Origin: Aotearoamyces nothofagi
Taxonomy: Eukaryota > Ascomycota > Leotiomycetes > Leotiales > Tympanidaceae
Assembly (NCBI GenBank): GCA_015345905.1
Contig: JADDTR010000022.1
Span: forward strand, 186,001-250,000
Direction of reading: 5' to 3'
Length of the DNA: 64,000 bases
This document shows, piece by piece, positions 32,919 through 44,400 of the stretch (position 1 is the stretch's first letter; each line of letters opens with the position of its first letter). The notes under the pieces were generated by a model, which worked only from the letters and a program-made list of their open reading frames with translations, had not been told where the DNA came from and did not search any database. A program made the translations under genes and the position numbers.

Positions 32919-33331
32919 ATTTCATACTTTTTGGGGGGGGTTTTTTTTTTGGCTGCGCGCGCTTGGGCGTCGGGTAACTTTTTTTTTTAGCCGAGAGAGT
33001 TTGGCCTGAGGGAGAGAGAGGAAGGCAACGCGGGCGACGCAAAGGTTCGCTCGCAAACCCTGTATATGCATTCGGATAGTATAGTTATATTACAACACCA
33101 ACTGATAATAAAAGCCTGATAATACTCAGCATTGTTATATTTGCTTCTTCTGTATGCGATGTCCAAATCTCAATAACTCCTGATCATTTGTTGTACTGCT
33201 GCCATGCCATTGAATATAGAGAGTTTTTGGTGTTCGTCGCTACTTCAGCTGTCGAGTGCGCCAATTCTTTCGGCGCCCTCCGTCGTAGGTATATGTAACA
33301 GAATAAGCGAAGTTCTTCAAAAACAAATCCT
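32919..33331. other. Spacer between tRNA-Ile copies 2 and 3
   Basis: This 413-bp spacer begins with poly-G and poly-T tracts. Just before copy 3 it carries ATAAGCGAAGTTCTTCAAAA, which resembles ATAAGCAAAATCCTCCAAAA before copy 1. The flank was therefore duplicated along with the tRNA. No protein gene is seen. Confidence 0.5.
32928..32950 (+). terminator. Pol III T-run and homopolymer tract, tRNA-Ile copy 2
   Basis: A T5 run is followed by a run of G and then a run of ten or so T. The first T-run lies 10 nt after the tRNA and is the likely terminator. Homopolymer lengths here may be uncertain in the assembly. Confidence 0.55.
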
Positions 33332-33418
33332 GGTCGCTTAGCTCAGTTGGTTAGAGCGTGGTGCTAATATTACAACAAGATTACGCCAAGGTCGCGAGTT
33401 CGACCCTCGTAGTGACCA
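33332..33418 (+). tRNA. tRNA-Ile (AAT), copy 3, with 13-nt intron
   Basis: The mature part is again identical to copies 1 and 2. The intron TTACAACAAGATT (33370..33382) is at the canonical site after position 37. It differs from the other two introns, though it shares the final GATT with copy 1. Upstream flanking sequence is related to that of copy 1. T5 runs at 33428..33432 and about 33439..33443 follow. Confidence 0.95.
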
Positions 33419-33427
33419 AATTCATTC

Positions 33428-33443
33428 TTTTTGTTCTCTTTTT
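33428..33443 (+). terminator. Pol III T-run terminator, tRNA-Ile copy 3
   Basis: Two T5 runs begin 10 nt and 21 nt after the tRNA. They are typical polymerase III stops. Confidence 0.6.
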
Positions 33444-33654
33444 GTTGATGTGATGATGATCTCTTGCATTTTTACATGATCTAAATTTTTGCATAGCGAT
33501 TCATGTTATATATGGTACTCGCATATCATGTTGTATAGAAGCGACATTTTAGCAGTAAGCAGTGTTCTATTTTGCTACCGTCTAACTTGTCGATTACAGG
33601 TAGGTATACTTTTCGATCTTCTTTGAGATATGGTTGGAATATTTTCATCATTAC

Positions 33655-33816
33655 CAATGGTACTGCGCTTGGAGCAACAGTCCTGTCCCAAAGGCCACGC
33701 TTGCCGGCACCAATTGGCGACTGTCGCCCAGCATGGCAGATCTGCACGATTGTTGCCGTAGAGTCCTTCTGACAAGCATCTGCCCACAGTGACCATTCCT
33801 TGAGATACCGAGGGTG
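33655..33816 (-). pseudogene. Relic of an Old Yellow Enzyme / NADH:flavin oxidoreductase gene
   Basis: About 54 codons read RYLKEWSLWADACQKD, then TIVQICHAGRQSPIGAGKRG, then VAPSAVPL. This is the conserved segment of fungal NADH:flavin oxidoreductases, in which the His in the HAGRQ region and the following loop lie near FMN. Upstream, the frame meets a stop within about 20 codons of the conserved part. Downstream, the sequence after VPL no longer follows the family. The rest of the roughly 400-residue barrel is missing. It is therefore a short non-functional fragment, left by deletion or by a partial duplication of a gene elsewhere. It is a host gene relic, not a mobile element. Confidence 0.65.
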
Positions 33817-34350
33817 TGCTGAGGCTCGCAAAGATATCACGTGAGCTGTCATTGCTTCATCCGTATTGGAGATTTAGGAGGGTTTATCTTGATTTCAGTT
33901 TCTAGGCCATATTTGGGACTTTGCCGTAATCAAATTCAATTGATTCAATCGAATAATCCAGTATAAAAAAAAGCCCCCATGTCACATGCTAAACCACGTG
34001 CCAATAACTTATTATCTCATAGAGTATGTTCAGCCTAATTATAATATTATATATGGTGTGGTTTTGATAGTTCATGCTGTATTCTCAACACACCATTATC
34101 AACGGCTTCAGAACGAGTGCCGAATATTAACATCTCATACGGGCCAACACTACCCTGACGAGGAAGTAATGAAATTTCGCACACCATGATGTTTTGGATC
34201 CCCGTACCACAAAGACTAAAAGCTAGGAATTCAATCATCTACTCGCATCCCTGCCATACGACTGTCATAATGCAGGATGCACGGTTCACACTGTATTTTA
34301 ACTAGCAGTCTCTGAGAGGTTTAGATGAGTTTAAGAATGATATGACGAGA

Positions 34351-37300
34351 TCAAACATCGAACTTCTTATCTTGCGCTTCAAGTGCGTGTTTAATAGCTG
34401 AATTACGTTAGTACGATATGACTTAATTATCGGAGGGAGTTTCGTCGAGGGAGCTTACCATCGCAAGTTTCCTTTGCATCTCCGAATAACATCTTCGTGT
34501 TGGGCATGAAGAACATGGGATTTGGGACATCCGCTACATTGTTAAATAGTCAGATAAATGCATTCGATATACCAGATTCGGCCAGGTTAGGCTGGGTTGG
34601 GTTGTAACATACCATAACCGCTTGACATGCCTCGTTTCATGACGATAACTTGTTTACTCTTCCACGCATGAAGGACAGGCATGCCAGCAATTGGAGAACC
34701 AGGTTCAAGAGCGATTGGATTTACAGTATCGTTCGCACCGATCACAATCGTTAGATCCGTGTCCGAGAAGTCATCGTTGATTTCATCCATCTCCAGTACA
34801 ACTAAGATTGACATTAGCATATATTTTGAAACCGTAGGAAGCAGGATTGAGAGCTTACTGTCATAAGGCACAGATGCTTCTGCAAGAAGGACATTGCATT
34901 GCCCGGGCATTCTTCCTGCGACTGGGTGGATGGCAAATCGAACTTTAGCACCTCGAGCTTTCAGCATGCGGGTTATTTCTGAGATGGCGAATTGGGCTTT
35001 TGCGACTGCCATTCCATATCCGACGACCTGGAACCAAGTCAATAACCGAGGTGCTTGACAAAGGAGCATACGTACAATTATGACATTCTCAGCATTCCCA
35101 AGTGCTTCCACAGTCTCATCGACTGAGAATTTGGTGATGGACCCTTCCATCTTATGCACTGTTTCTGCCGGGGCAGATTTTCCTCCGAATAATACGTTTG
35201 TTATAGATCTATTCATTGCAATACACTGCCACATATATTAGGGAGAACTAAGATGATTATGATAGAAACTTACCATGATGTATGACAATATAGAACCACT
35301 AACACCAATGAGTGCTCCAATCGTCGTTAATAGCGGATTATCAAGCATAAATCCCTCAGCAACAAGTGCAAACCCAGAGTATGCATTTAGAACAGTAATA
35401 ACCACGGCTATATAAGAAAAGTGAATTAGAAATCTCTTGAGTAAAGAGTGTGGAGTTGATTAGGGACTTACGCATATCAGCCCCACCAATAGCTGCTGTC
35501 GTTGTATAACCTTGTATGAAACTTAAAATAGTGTTTGCTGATAGACATATAGCAGCAACGATAGGGGCACCGGGAGCCATGGTGACAAAAGCACCCATTG
35601 TGGCAACATTGGCACCGACAAGTGAGCTATTTATCAGGCGTTTGCCACGGTAGACTAGTGGTCTTGAAGACATACGTCCGGCAAGTTTGAGGAAAGCGAC
35701 GATAGAACCAGTGAATGTGACACCACCTAGAAGGGAGTTAGAATCATTTCCTCAAATTCAGATGGTGAAGTACCGATGAGAACTCCCAAGTATGCGGTAA
35801 CGAGATGTAGAGTTGATATGTGAGCAACGTTAGCCATCACGCTGCCAATGCTAGTCAACACTGCAGCCAGTCCAACGACTGAGTGCAAAGCAGCCACTGT
35901 TTGAGGTAGCTCAGTTGCTGTGATTCGTCGACCGATTAGACCACCTAGATGCCAAGTTAGCTCTTTGGCAAATATAGGATCGCAGCAAAATCAAAGGCAC
36001 TCACCAGCAAGACTTCCAGTACCGGCAACAATCGCGAACTGGAGCAGAACTTCGGGCGGGAATCCAACTGCGGCTAGCGATGCAAGAATTCCAGACCCAA
36101 CACCTAGTATGCCAAGGATGTTTCCCTGACGAGCTGTTAACTGGGAAGCTAGCCCAGATAATGAACCTATTGGACCGTCAATAAATCGGTAAGCGGGGTG
36201 ATACTTTGAAGACTGACCGATGCACAGAACACTGCTCGCAAGATATCCAGCCTGTATAAGACCAGCCATCCCAGTACTTGCAGCGGCAATATAGCCTCCT
36301 CCAAATAGTATACCAGGAATGGCGTATAGCCAAGGATATTCGGCGGGATCCGTTGGACCTAGAAACTATTACTTTAAACTCAAATCAACTCAAATGACTG
36401 GTTCTCTAACATACGCTTGAACATATCTAGCATACGCTTTGTTATTACAAACCCTCCTGATACATTAACAAATGCCAGGAGGACTGATATAGCGCCAAGA
36501 GCCTGCGGTAAAGTATGAGGCAAAACCCCGCCACCCATGATGAAGAACCCACCAACACCAACCATTCCTAGGAATCCCATAAATTAGTTATATTATTATC
36601 TGGGGAGAAAATCCTTTACCTGAGATAGCATTTGTAACACTCATAAGCGGCGAATGCAAAGCCGGTGCAACGCCCCACACGACCCTATACCCAATAAGAC
36701 CCGCCAAGGCAAAAGGCAACATATTTCCCATAAAGATCGGGCCAGTCGCCTTTCCTAGAGCAAGCACCGTTCCCATCCCAGCTGTCACAGTCGCTACCTC
36801 CCTTGTTGTTTTTTGCCACGGCGTCAAAGCAACGACGGCTTTTACTTGCTCGGCCTCCTTTTGCGGAGACGGCATTACAGCCGGTGGAGGTGTGGATCTA
36901 GGGACGGGAGGGAGAACTCCGCCCTTGCTAGTTATGAGTGCGCCGCGAACGACTTCGTCATCGAGGTTTATGCCAAAGTGGTTAGGTTGGGGAGACATGG
37001 CGAGGAGGAATTTGGTGATGTTGTTGGAGTAGAGGGTCGATGACTGGGTTGGGAGTCGGGAGGGGAGATCGGTGTAGCCTGGAAGATTTTAGTCAGATGG
37101 TTATTGCAACTTGATAAATGTCCACGAACCAATGACAGTGACATCTTTGTGTGTGATCAGTTTTCCCGGTACAGTTACCTGGCAATTCCCACCTGCCTCG
37201 GCAGCTAGATCGACAATCACTGATCCAGGTTTCATCGCCGCTACCATCTGATTTCATCAATGTTAGATCTGTTTTGCAAGCTCGATTTATTAAACGTACC

Positions 37301-38668
37301 TCTTCTGTAATCAATTTTGGAGCAGATCTTCCGGGTATCAGCGCAGTTGTAATAACAATATCTACATCTCGACATTGTTCCATAAAAAGCTTCATCTCGG
37401 CATCATGGAATTCTTTCGACATCTCTTTCGCATAGCCACCTGCTGCTCCACCTTCTTCCACAACATCAACTTCGATGAATTCGGCACCGAGCGATTGGAC
37501 CTGTTCACGCGCCGCAGATCGAGTATCGAACCCCCGTACAATGGCACCCATGCGTCTAGCCTGAAATGGAAGATGTTCAATACCAGCCAGAAAAAATACC
37601 TAGAGGTTCTACATACCGTAGCAATGGCACTGAGGCCTGCAACTCCAGCTCCAATTACAAGGACTTTACAAGGAGGGATCTACGTCACAGTTGGCTTCGG
37701 ACAACATTATCAGAATGTCAAAGAGGAATTTACCTTTCTGAAAACCCCGCATTGTTAGTACGACCCTAAAAGATCCATCGAAAACTCTCACTTACCCAGC
37801 TGCTGTAACCTGCCCGGTCAAAAAACGACCAAAATGATTCGAAGCTTCCAGCACCGCTTTATACCCTGCAGTATTCGCCATCGAACTATACAACACGCAT
37901 CACATAAGCCGCTTCCTTTTCTCCCATCAACTCCGCAATCCAAAAAAGGGAACATACCTCAAAGCGTCAAAAACTTGCGATCTCGAAATCCTCGGAATCA
38001 TATCCATAGCCAACGTCGTAGCGCCTTTCGCAGCTAGGCTCTCCACCAACGCCTTATTCTGCGCCGGGTATAAAAAGGAAATAAGCGTCCCATTCTCTCT
38101 GAGCAGCGTGATTTCATTTTGCTGACCCTCGATGCTTGGAGCGCGTACTTTCAGTATGATGTCGCTTGAGCTCCAGACCGTTTTGGGTAGGTCGACGAGA
38201 GTCGCACCTGCACGTTCGTAGGCCTGGTCGGGGAATTGTGCTTCGACGCCGGCGCCGCGCTCGATGAGGATGCGGGAGAAGCCTTTCTTGAGAAGGAGAG
38301 CGGTATTTTGGGGCGTCAGGGCTACGCGCCGCTCGTGGGGGAAGGTTTCGCGCACGACGCCGATAGTGAGCTTGTTGTAGGGTATATCCTGCGAGAGTTG
38401 GCTCGTAGGTTCGCTGCTGGAGGGAATTGCAGAGGTGGAGACTGCGGCACGCCGCGAGGTCAAGTGGACGAGGAGCTGAGGCCAGGATGGTCTCTGGGCA
38501 CCATTCTTCCACCTCGCGGTTCGGCGCGAGAGCGTGCACACATTGAAGACTAGAAGAGAAGAGCTTGAGTCAGAGCAGGCCACAGGACAAAGGAGAATTG
38601 TGGAAGGACTACACACGGCATCGGTGCTGCCCCGGCGCAGGCCGTATCGCTGGCGAGAAGAAGCTCAT
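34351..38668 (-). CDS. NNT: Mitochondrial NAD(P) transhydrogenase (proton-translocating)
   Basis: Eighteen exons join in phase to 1111 residues: 38617..38668, 37958..38549, 37796..37885, 37734..37737, 37617..37679, 37300..37560, 37130..37247, 36620..37078, 36415..36567, 36005..36358, 35774..35944, 35472..35726, 35274..35407, 35076..35225, 34859..35027, 34613..34801, 34459..34533 and 34351..34397. The enzyme moves hydride from NADH to NADP+ driven by protons across the inner mitochondrial membrane. Order: a basic presequence; domain I with [18 protein letters not shown] and the NAD fold [18 protein letters not shown] (about 255-272); membrane domain II ([19 protein letters not shown]); domain III with [12 protein letters not shown] (953-964), GANDTVNP (1030-1037) and [14 protein letters not shown]. 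All key motifs are present. Exon 4 is 4 nt (AAAG), required to keep AAGKIPP in frame. Exon 1 rests on phase and a weak GTGTGT donor. Confidence 0.93.
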
Positions 38669-38724
38669 ATCGGCGACATATGTGCTGGCCTCTCCAGACC
38701 GAATTGTCGACGTTGCAGAGAGAT

Positions 38725-38725
<1 letters not shown>

Positions 38726-38757
<32 letters not shown>

Positions 38758-38767
38758 GTCGTGGATC
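38726..38767. repeat. GTGGACC minisatellite, 6 units of 7 bp
   Basis: There are four exact GTGGACC units, then GTGGGTC and GTGGATC. The array begins 58 bp upstream of the transhydrogenase start codon, so it lies in its 5' UTR or core promoter. Copy number may vary between strains. Confidence 0.9.
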
Positions 38768-39095
38768 GTAGCTTTGGCAAGCGCCGGCAGACGAGGCTGC
38801 CACCAGAGTCACCGCAGAGGCTAGGGGCCGAAGACGGAACTACGGGACGTGGGACGTGGTGGCTGCCGCGACCCCTCACGCCCCGCTGTATCTGGCGGAC
38901 GGTATTGGGCCTCGACGCAGATGCCCGCACCGCACCTCGATATATCCTGCCTGGGTCTTGCTGGCCATGCGCCCCTGACGCCCCGCGTGTGCGCGTGTGG
39001 GGGAGGGGTCCGGCACTGCTGCCGGCGCCCGCCAACAAGCATGGGCATGTTCTACGCAGGCCGACATAAGGATATACACCAAACACCCTGCACTC

Positions 39096-39151
39096 CACCA
39101 CAATCACAGTCACAACCACAAACTACACCACAACCACAACCACAACCACAG
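39096..39151. repeat. CACAAC-type microsatellite
   Basis: The tract is imperfect repeats of CACAAC/CACCACAA ending in three exact ACAACC units. No function is evident. Confidence 0.8.
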
Positions 39152-39719
39152 CCCTCTATTCTGGTCCGCGTCTACAGTCTTACCTCAACCTCTCACTCTA
39201 GCCCAACGCAAACAATTTCCTTTTGGCCTTCTCCTTTTCTTGCAATCTATTCTTCCCTCTCTCGGACTAGCGCAGGATGGTTGTCATCGCTTAACAATGG
39301 GACCTACGCACTCGCGCCCAGCGTGCTCACTGACGTACCCACTCACGTCCTACGCAAACATCAAAGTCAAGAAGGTCTGGTCCAGTCGGGCGAGGCACAT
39401 TATGTCACTAAATCAAGTCACTTGCATACAGCAGGCAGAGCACGAGCAAATTTTTGGGAAGACACTATATTGGAGTGGTATCTCACTACTTCAGTAAAAA
39501 ATTAACATCTGACCCGTCAATCCATTAACGAATGGGCCAAGACAACAACCACATGACAACTGTCCCAAAGGAAGCTGGCCTCAAGCCTGCCTCACATATA
39601 AGTCTATGTGTTGAAACAGCACCACCAACGCCACGCTGATCCAGCGCACATATCCCTTTTCCTCAATATATACTATATAAAATCGTATTTCTGCGATGAT
39701 CGTGTCAAAAGGCAGACGC

Positions 39720-41469
39720 TTAGACAGCGTTGGAAAGGTCCTGGCTGCCCTCGAGGTGCTTAGTTTCAGGCTTCAGGTCGCTCGCGAGGCCCATGTCGGC
39801 AGCGAAGGTAGTATGTGGGACCCATTTGGCCGATGTACGTGGAGTAGTCTCTTCCAGCATGCGGTCGACTTGCTCGAGGGTGAGACCCTTGGTTTCTGGG
39901 ACCAGGAGGAAGGCGTAGACGAAGCACAGTGTGCAAAGGGCGGCCCAGAGGAAGAAGATCTTTGGGCCGATATCTTTACCGCCATTGTCGTTGGAGGTCA
40001 TGTATGGGGTAATGATCGCAATGACCTAGAGACTCAATTAGTTCCTGCGTTTGAAGTAGGGTGGAGATGAGAGAGTCACTTACGCAGTTCCATAGCCAGT
40101 TGGATGCGGTTGAGAGAGCGACACCACGAGATCTGATTGGGAGAGGGAAGAGCTCGCCGATCAAGACCCAGGCTCCTGGTCCCCAGGTGGTGGCGAAGAA
40201 GGCAATATAGACGCAGATGAACGCAATACTAGCAGAGGTGGCGGCAGTGCTGTCACTTGCGGTACCGACGATGGCGACAATGAACTCGCAGACAAGCATT
40301 CCCAAGGCGCCGTAGATCAGGATGGTACGACGACCGAATCGCTCAATAATCCAGAAGGATAACGGTGTGGTGCAGACATTGACGAGAGTCGTGATCAAAC
40401 TAATCAAGAAGGGGTTGGAAATCGTGCCGAGAGCGGTAAAGTAGGTTGTTCCGTAGTAGAAGATGAAGTTGATACCAGTCCATTGTTGCATCATCTGCAA
40501 CGATGTACCTAGAATCGTACGACGAAGGTTGCTGGATGGGTTGCGCAGGGAGCCCTTGAAGCAGTTTGCCCAGCTGCTGAAGTAGCCGTTTTGTGGGATA
40601 ACAGACATTTCGTATTCGTGGTTGGCGACGATCTCGGCAAGCTCTTCTTCGACCATGACTGACCCAGCAGGCTGATCTCTAACTCTCTCTAGTGCGCGGG
40701 CGGCCTTGGCCAAATCACCTCTCATGACATAGAAACGGGGAGATTCTGGCAGCAAGAAGAGACCTGTGCCTAGAATAAGAGGCCATAAGAATTGTATTGC
40801 CATTGGGATACGGTATGACCCAGTATCGAGACGATCTTGGGTAGCATAATCAACACAGGATGCAAGGAGAAGGCCGATGGTGACGCAGAATTGGTAACCA
40901 GATACCATGGCTCCTCTGACCTTCTTTGGTGCGATCTCGGACATGTATAGAATGATGATGGCAGAGACGCAGCCGACACCGAAACCGGCAACCAGACGAC
41001 CGGCAACCAACAGACCGTATGATGTTGAAGCAGTTTGCAAGATACAACCGACAGCGTAGACGACGCAACCGATGATGATTGTTGTCCGACGTCCGATCCA
41101 ATCGGCAAGATCACCAGCAATGAGGGCACCGAAGAAAGTACCAGCTGAAAGAATCGAGACAATCAAAGACTTCTTGCCCGCGGGGATAACAAAGGCGTCG
41201 GTTTCCGCTGTTGTGGCATTGGGCCCTGGGATGTCCTTCCCGGTGAATAGGTGGATGAACCAGTCCATGGCGATAACACCGCTGATGTATCCAGAATCGT
41301 ACCCGAAAAAGACACCACCGAATGCGGCGAAAGCACACATCATGTACGTCTTCCATGTTACAGGAGCTTCGACACGCTGAAGATTGGCTGAGCCCTGGAG
41401 GGCATGCTCCTTGTCGTGTTTCATGGCAAGTTCGGACTGCGGAGCCGCAGGAACTGTTTCGACACCCAT
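39720..41469 (-). CDS. Hexose transporter, MFS sugar porter family
   Basis: Two exons (40084..41469 and 39720..40025) give 563 residues with twelve membrane segments. Sugar-porter signatures are complete: GGVFFGYDSGYISGVIAM in TM1, GDLADWIGRRTTIIIGC, RLVAGFGVGCVSAIIILYMSE, PESPRFYVMRGD after TM6, QQWTGINFIFYYGTTYF in TM7, ERFGRRTIL, and PETKGLTLEQVDRMLEE at the end. The QQxTGIN and PESPR motifs match fungal high-affinity monosaccharide transporters such as MST1/RGT2-like proteins. Proton symport of glucose or a related hexose at the plasma membrane is the likely role. The exact sugar is not determined by sequence. It has an unusually long upstream region of about 3.7 kb. Downstream it faces the back of the transhydrogenase gene. 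Confidence 0.93.
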
Positions 41470-44400
41470 CGTGGAGTAGGTGTTTGTTGTTCAGGATGAG
41501 AAATGTCGACGAGGTGGATTGAAGTTGTATAGATAGATATATATAATATATCTATATATATAATGGGACTGTTGTCGATTGTCGATCAGACTTGATTGGC
41601 AGTTGAGTAATGTGGAAAGACTGGAGAAGAAAAGAGAGTGTCGATACGGGGGCGCTGGAGAGGTACATATACTTTCCGAGCTGGTAGGGCGCTGAGGGCC
41701 GCCGTGAGCCTGGCTTGGGGGGCAGCATGGCGGCAACGTGGTCGCAAGAAGCTAACTGCAGCTACGCGACTGCATTACTCGAGTAGGGCAAGGTGTCTCC
41801 GCAAACAATTCTCCCTGCGCGTGATAGAAGGCTTGGGGCAGCGCATCAGTCGCCTGTCGAGACGGGCCGTTTTCAGTTGAGTAGTCAAGCCCACGCCCCG
41901 CAAGGACAGAGCCAGGAGAGCACCAAGCCCCAAAAAGCTTGGTGCCGCCTCTTTGTCAGGTGTTTCCAGTGGGCAGTGCCCAGTACAGGGCAGGGCAGCG
42001 AGTCCCGGGAGGCCTGGATGCCGTGTGTATAGTGCGTGGTCAGCAGTGGTCAGCGGTGGTGGAAGGCGGGCACGATGCTGGAGCTGGAGCTGCTCGCCTG
42101 CTGTGGCTGCTGGAGGGGTGCATACGGGCCTGCCAGGGCTCCCAGAGGCCTCAGGGCCCCCAGGGCTCCCAGAGCCACACTGCCGGTCGCTGGGCGCCAG
42201 TTCAGCGCCTATGTCGATGCCCGGGCATGACCGCGGGTGCGCTGTGACGCTCCAACACGCCCCAACACGCCCCCAACACGCCCCAGCCGGCGCCAGGTCC
42301 CCAAGGCAGGCTCGACTACAGAGAGGACACCACCTACCCTACGCTGTGTCTCCCGCCTCGCAACCTCCAGCTGCCGTCGCACCTCCGACAACCACTTCAC
42401 CAGCTACAGCCGCCTCCCAGACAGCAACCGCCTCCCAACCCAATCTCCAGTAAGCTTTTGGCTATACAGCTCCAGTAAGCCGGTGGCCGTACGGGCCCCG
42501 CAGGCTGGCGGCCCAGCGGACCCTCCACGCTTGACCTGGCTCAATTGCTGGCGCTCCAGGCTCTGGACACGCCCCGACAGGCACTGCCAGGCCTTATTAC
42601 GCCCCCCTGCCGGAACCACAGAATCTCCCCAGTCCGTCCCCAGTCCGCTTCGGGCCCGATCCTCCGCTAGGCTCCACTAGTCTCCGCACTCGTCGCGCGC
42701 TGCCTCAGGCCTCCGGTGGCTTCTCCAATGGCTTCTCCAATGGCTCCGTCCAATCTCCACTGCTCCAATCGCTCCAGTCCCTCTCCAGTCTCCAAATCTC
42801 CAGTCTCCAAATCTCTCCAGGCGCCATCACGCCACCCTGGCAGCGCCCCAATTCCCCTCCCCACCTCCCCCAAAAGTCGGAGAACTCCCGTGAATAGGAC
42901 CATTGATCTCTGCTCGTCTCTGTTCGTCTCTGCTCGACTCTGTTTCGTCACTCCACTGTACGATCGCATCCCGTGTCTTCGGCGCTGTTCCAATGCCGCC
43001 GAAAGGCGCGGGCGACGAGGTCAACGGGCGAGAGAGGCATTCGAGAACGAGACGCCGTCCTCCCTTTGCTGTACCGACTCGTCCGTTACGCGCAGAGTAA
43101 GTGCTCTGTACCGCAGCTCTCGTAGAGCTGTCGCGATCCCATACCGTGCCACCAGAAGTGGACGAGTCATTTACTCATTTGATTTTGGACTGGCTAGCGG
43201 TTGATGTAATTTGAATCTGCAACGCTGGAATGGAATTGGCTTTCTTCACTGCCATTAACCACTTGCCACCACCATCACTATGGTTCGCTTTGTTTACTCG
43301 GTCCTCTGCATCTCGGTCCTCTGCAACTCAGTCCTCTGCACTTAAACTCACCTCCTCTGTATGCTCGTATGGCCCTTTCTCCCCGTGGTCAACTCCGCAA
43401 TGTCCATTACACCACCTTGCTGAGTGACTCCAAAAGCCCCGGGTTCCCACATTTTCGGCCTTATTCTGGGTCGCATCGTTGTCCGTGGGCTACAGTAGCA
43501 GCATCGGGGCAGTGGCACAGGAGCTTGAGATGGGATCCGCGCGGCGATACCGTCGGCCGCATTTTTGGAGCTATTCGCCGCCAATGTCAGCTACGATCAA
43601 GCTAGGCTTGTGGGGTAAATGGGTAGAAAGTCTTCCGTGAAGATTGATACTTTCGCGTTTTCTTTGGCTCGGTCGATGTCACAGAATTGGAGTTAGAGGT
43701 CATCGATCATCCGCTATCCGGATGCTGCCACTTATGCGAATGCAATCAAGAAATCGGCGTACCTGAAGAGGCAATCATCTAATTGTACCGTATATGTACG
43801 GGATAATCTAGGGATCGAAGGGCGCTGCTCGTTGCTTGCTACAGTCGTATGATAGATGCGTGCTTGTTCTGTATAGTACAGTACCTCTGTACTGAGTGAG
43901 TACGTACTCTCTGCACCGTGCCGTGCGCCTGCATTTCTACCATCCCCGTCCTCGAGAAGCTTTTCTCCCCGTGATTTAGCAGCATTCCGGAGAGCATTCC
44001 GGCAGACCTGGAGGCTTTGCCATGCTCTCGTTGCCCCATACGACCATCTGACCATGCAACCATACGACCCTCGGAACTGGACAGCCCGTCTTGTACTGTA
44101 CTGTTCACGTATACACGCGATGGCAAAGCTTCGAGGACGGACGGGGCCATGCATCGTATGACGCGAAGCCGCTGGGTGGCTTCCCCGTGACAAACAAGGG
44201 CCAGCGGGTCATGTGCCTTGTCCGCCTTTGCCACTTTTGCCCACGTTCGGCCGCGGACCAATACCTTAAATCTCCAAAACCCCGCCGCTAGCCCCGACGC
44301 GGCGGCCCACCATTGCCCCTTGGGGATTGGGGGCTAGGCCGCATGCGGGAACGCAGGTATTCCTCATCAGCCACACTCCAACTCCCGTCGTGTCATTTTC

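Larger units (their letters stand above)
33419..34350. other. Intergenic region with a gene relic
   Basis: This 932-bp stretch lies between the last tRNA and the 3' end of the transhydrogenase gene. Apart from the Old Yellow Enzyme relic listed separately, it is AT-rich and shows no gene. Confidence 0.5.
38669..39719. other. Intergenic region upstream of the transhydrogenase gene
   Basis: This 1.05-kb stretch lies between the transhydrogenase start and the 3' end of the hexose transporter. It holds a 7-bp minisatellite (38726..38767) and a CACAAC-type microsatellite (about 39096..39151). Long open frames here are products of GC-rich low-complexity sequence and have no family resemblance. Confidence 0.5.

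Noticed and set aside
38726-38767. CRISPR-like array
   Set aside because: Contiguous 7-bp units without spacers in a eukaryotic promoter. It is a minisatellite.
38849-39505. 218-codon plus-strand frame upstream of the transhydrogenase gene
   Set aside because: It is largely made of His/Gln/Pro low-complexity sequence from the CACAAC repeat and has no recognisable domain.
41953-42680. Overlapping frames of 147-166 codons in the GC-rich region
   Set aside because: Low-complexity Pro/Ser/Gly/Arg translations on both strands, no family resemblance, and directly repeated DNA. Better explained by base composition.
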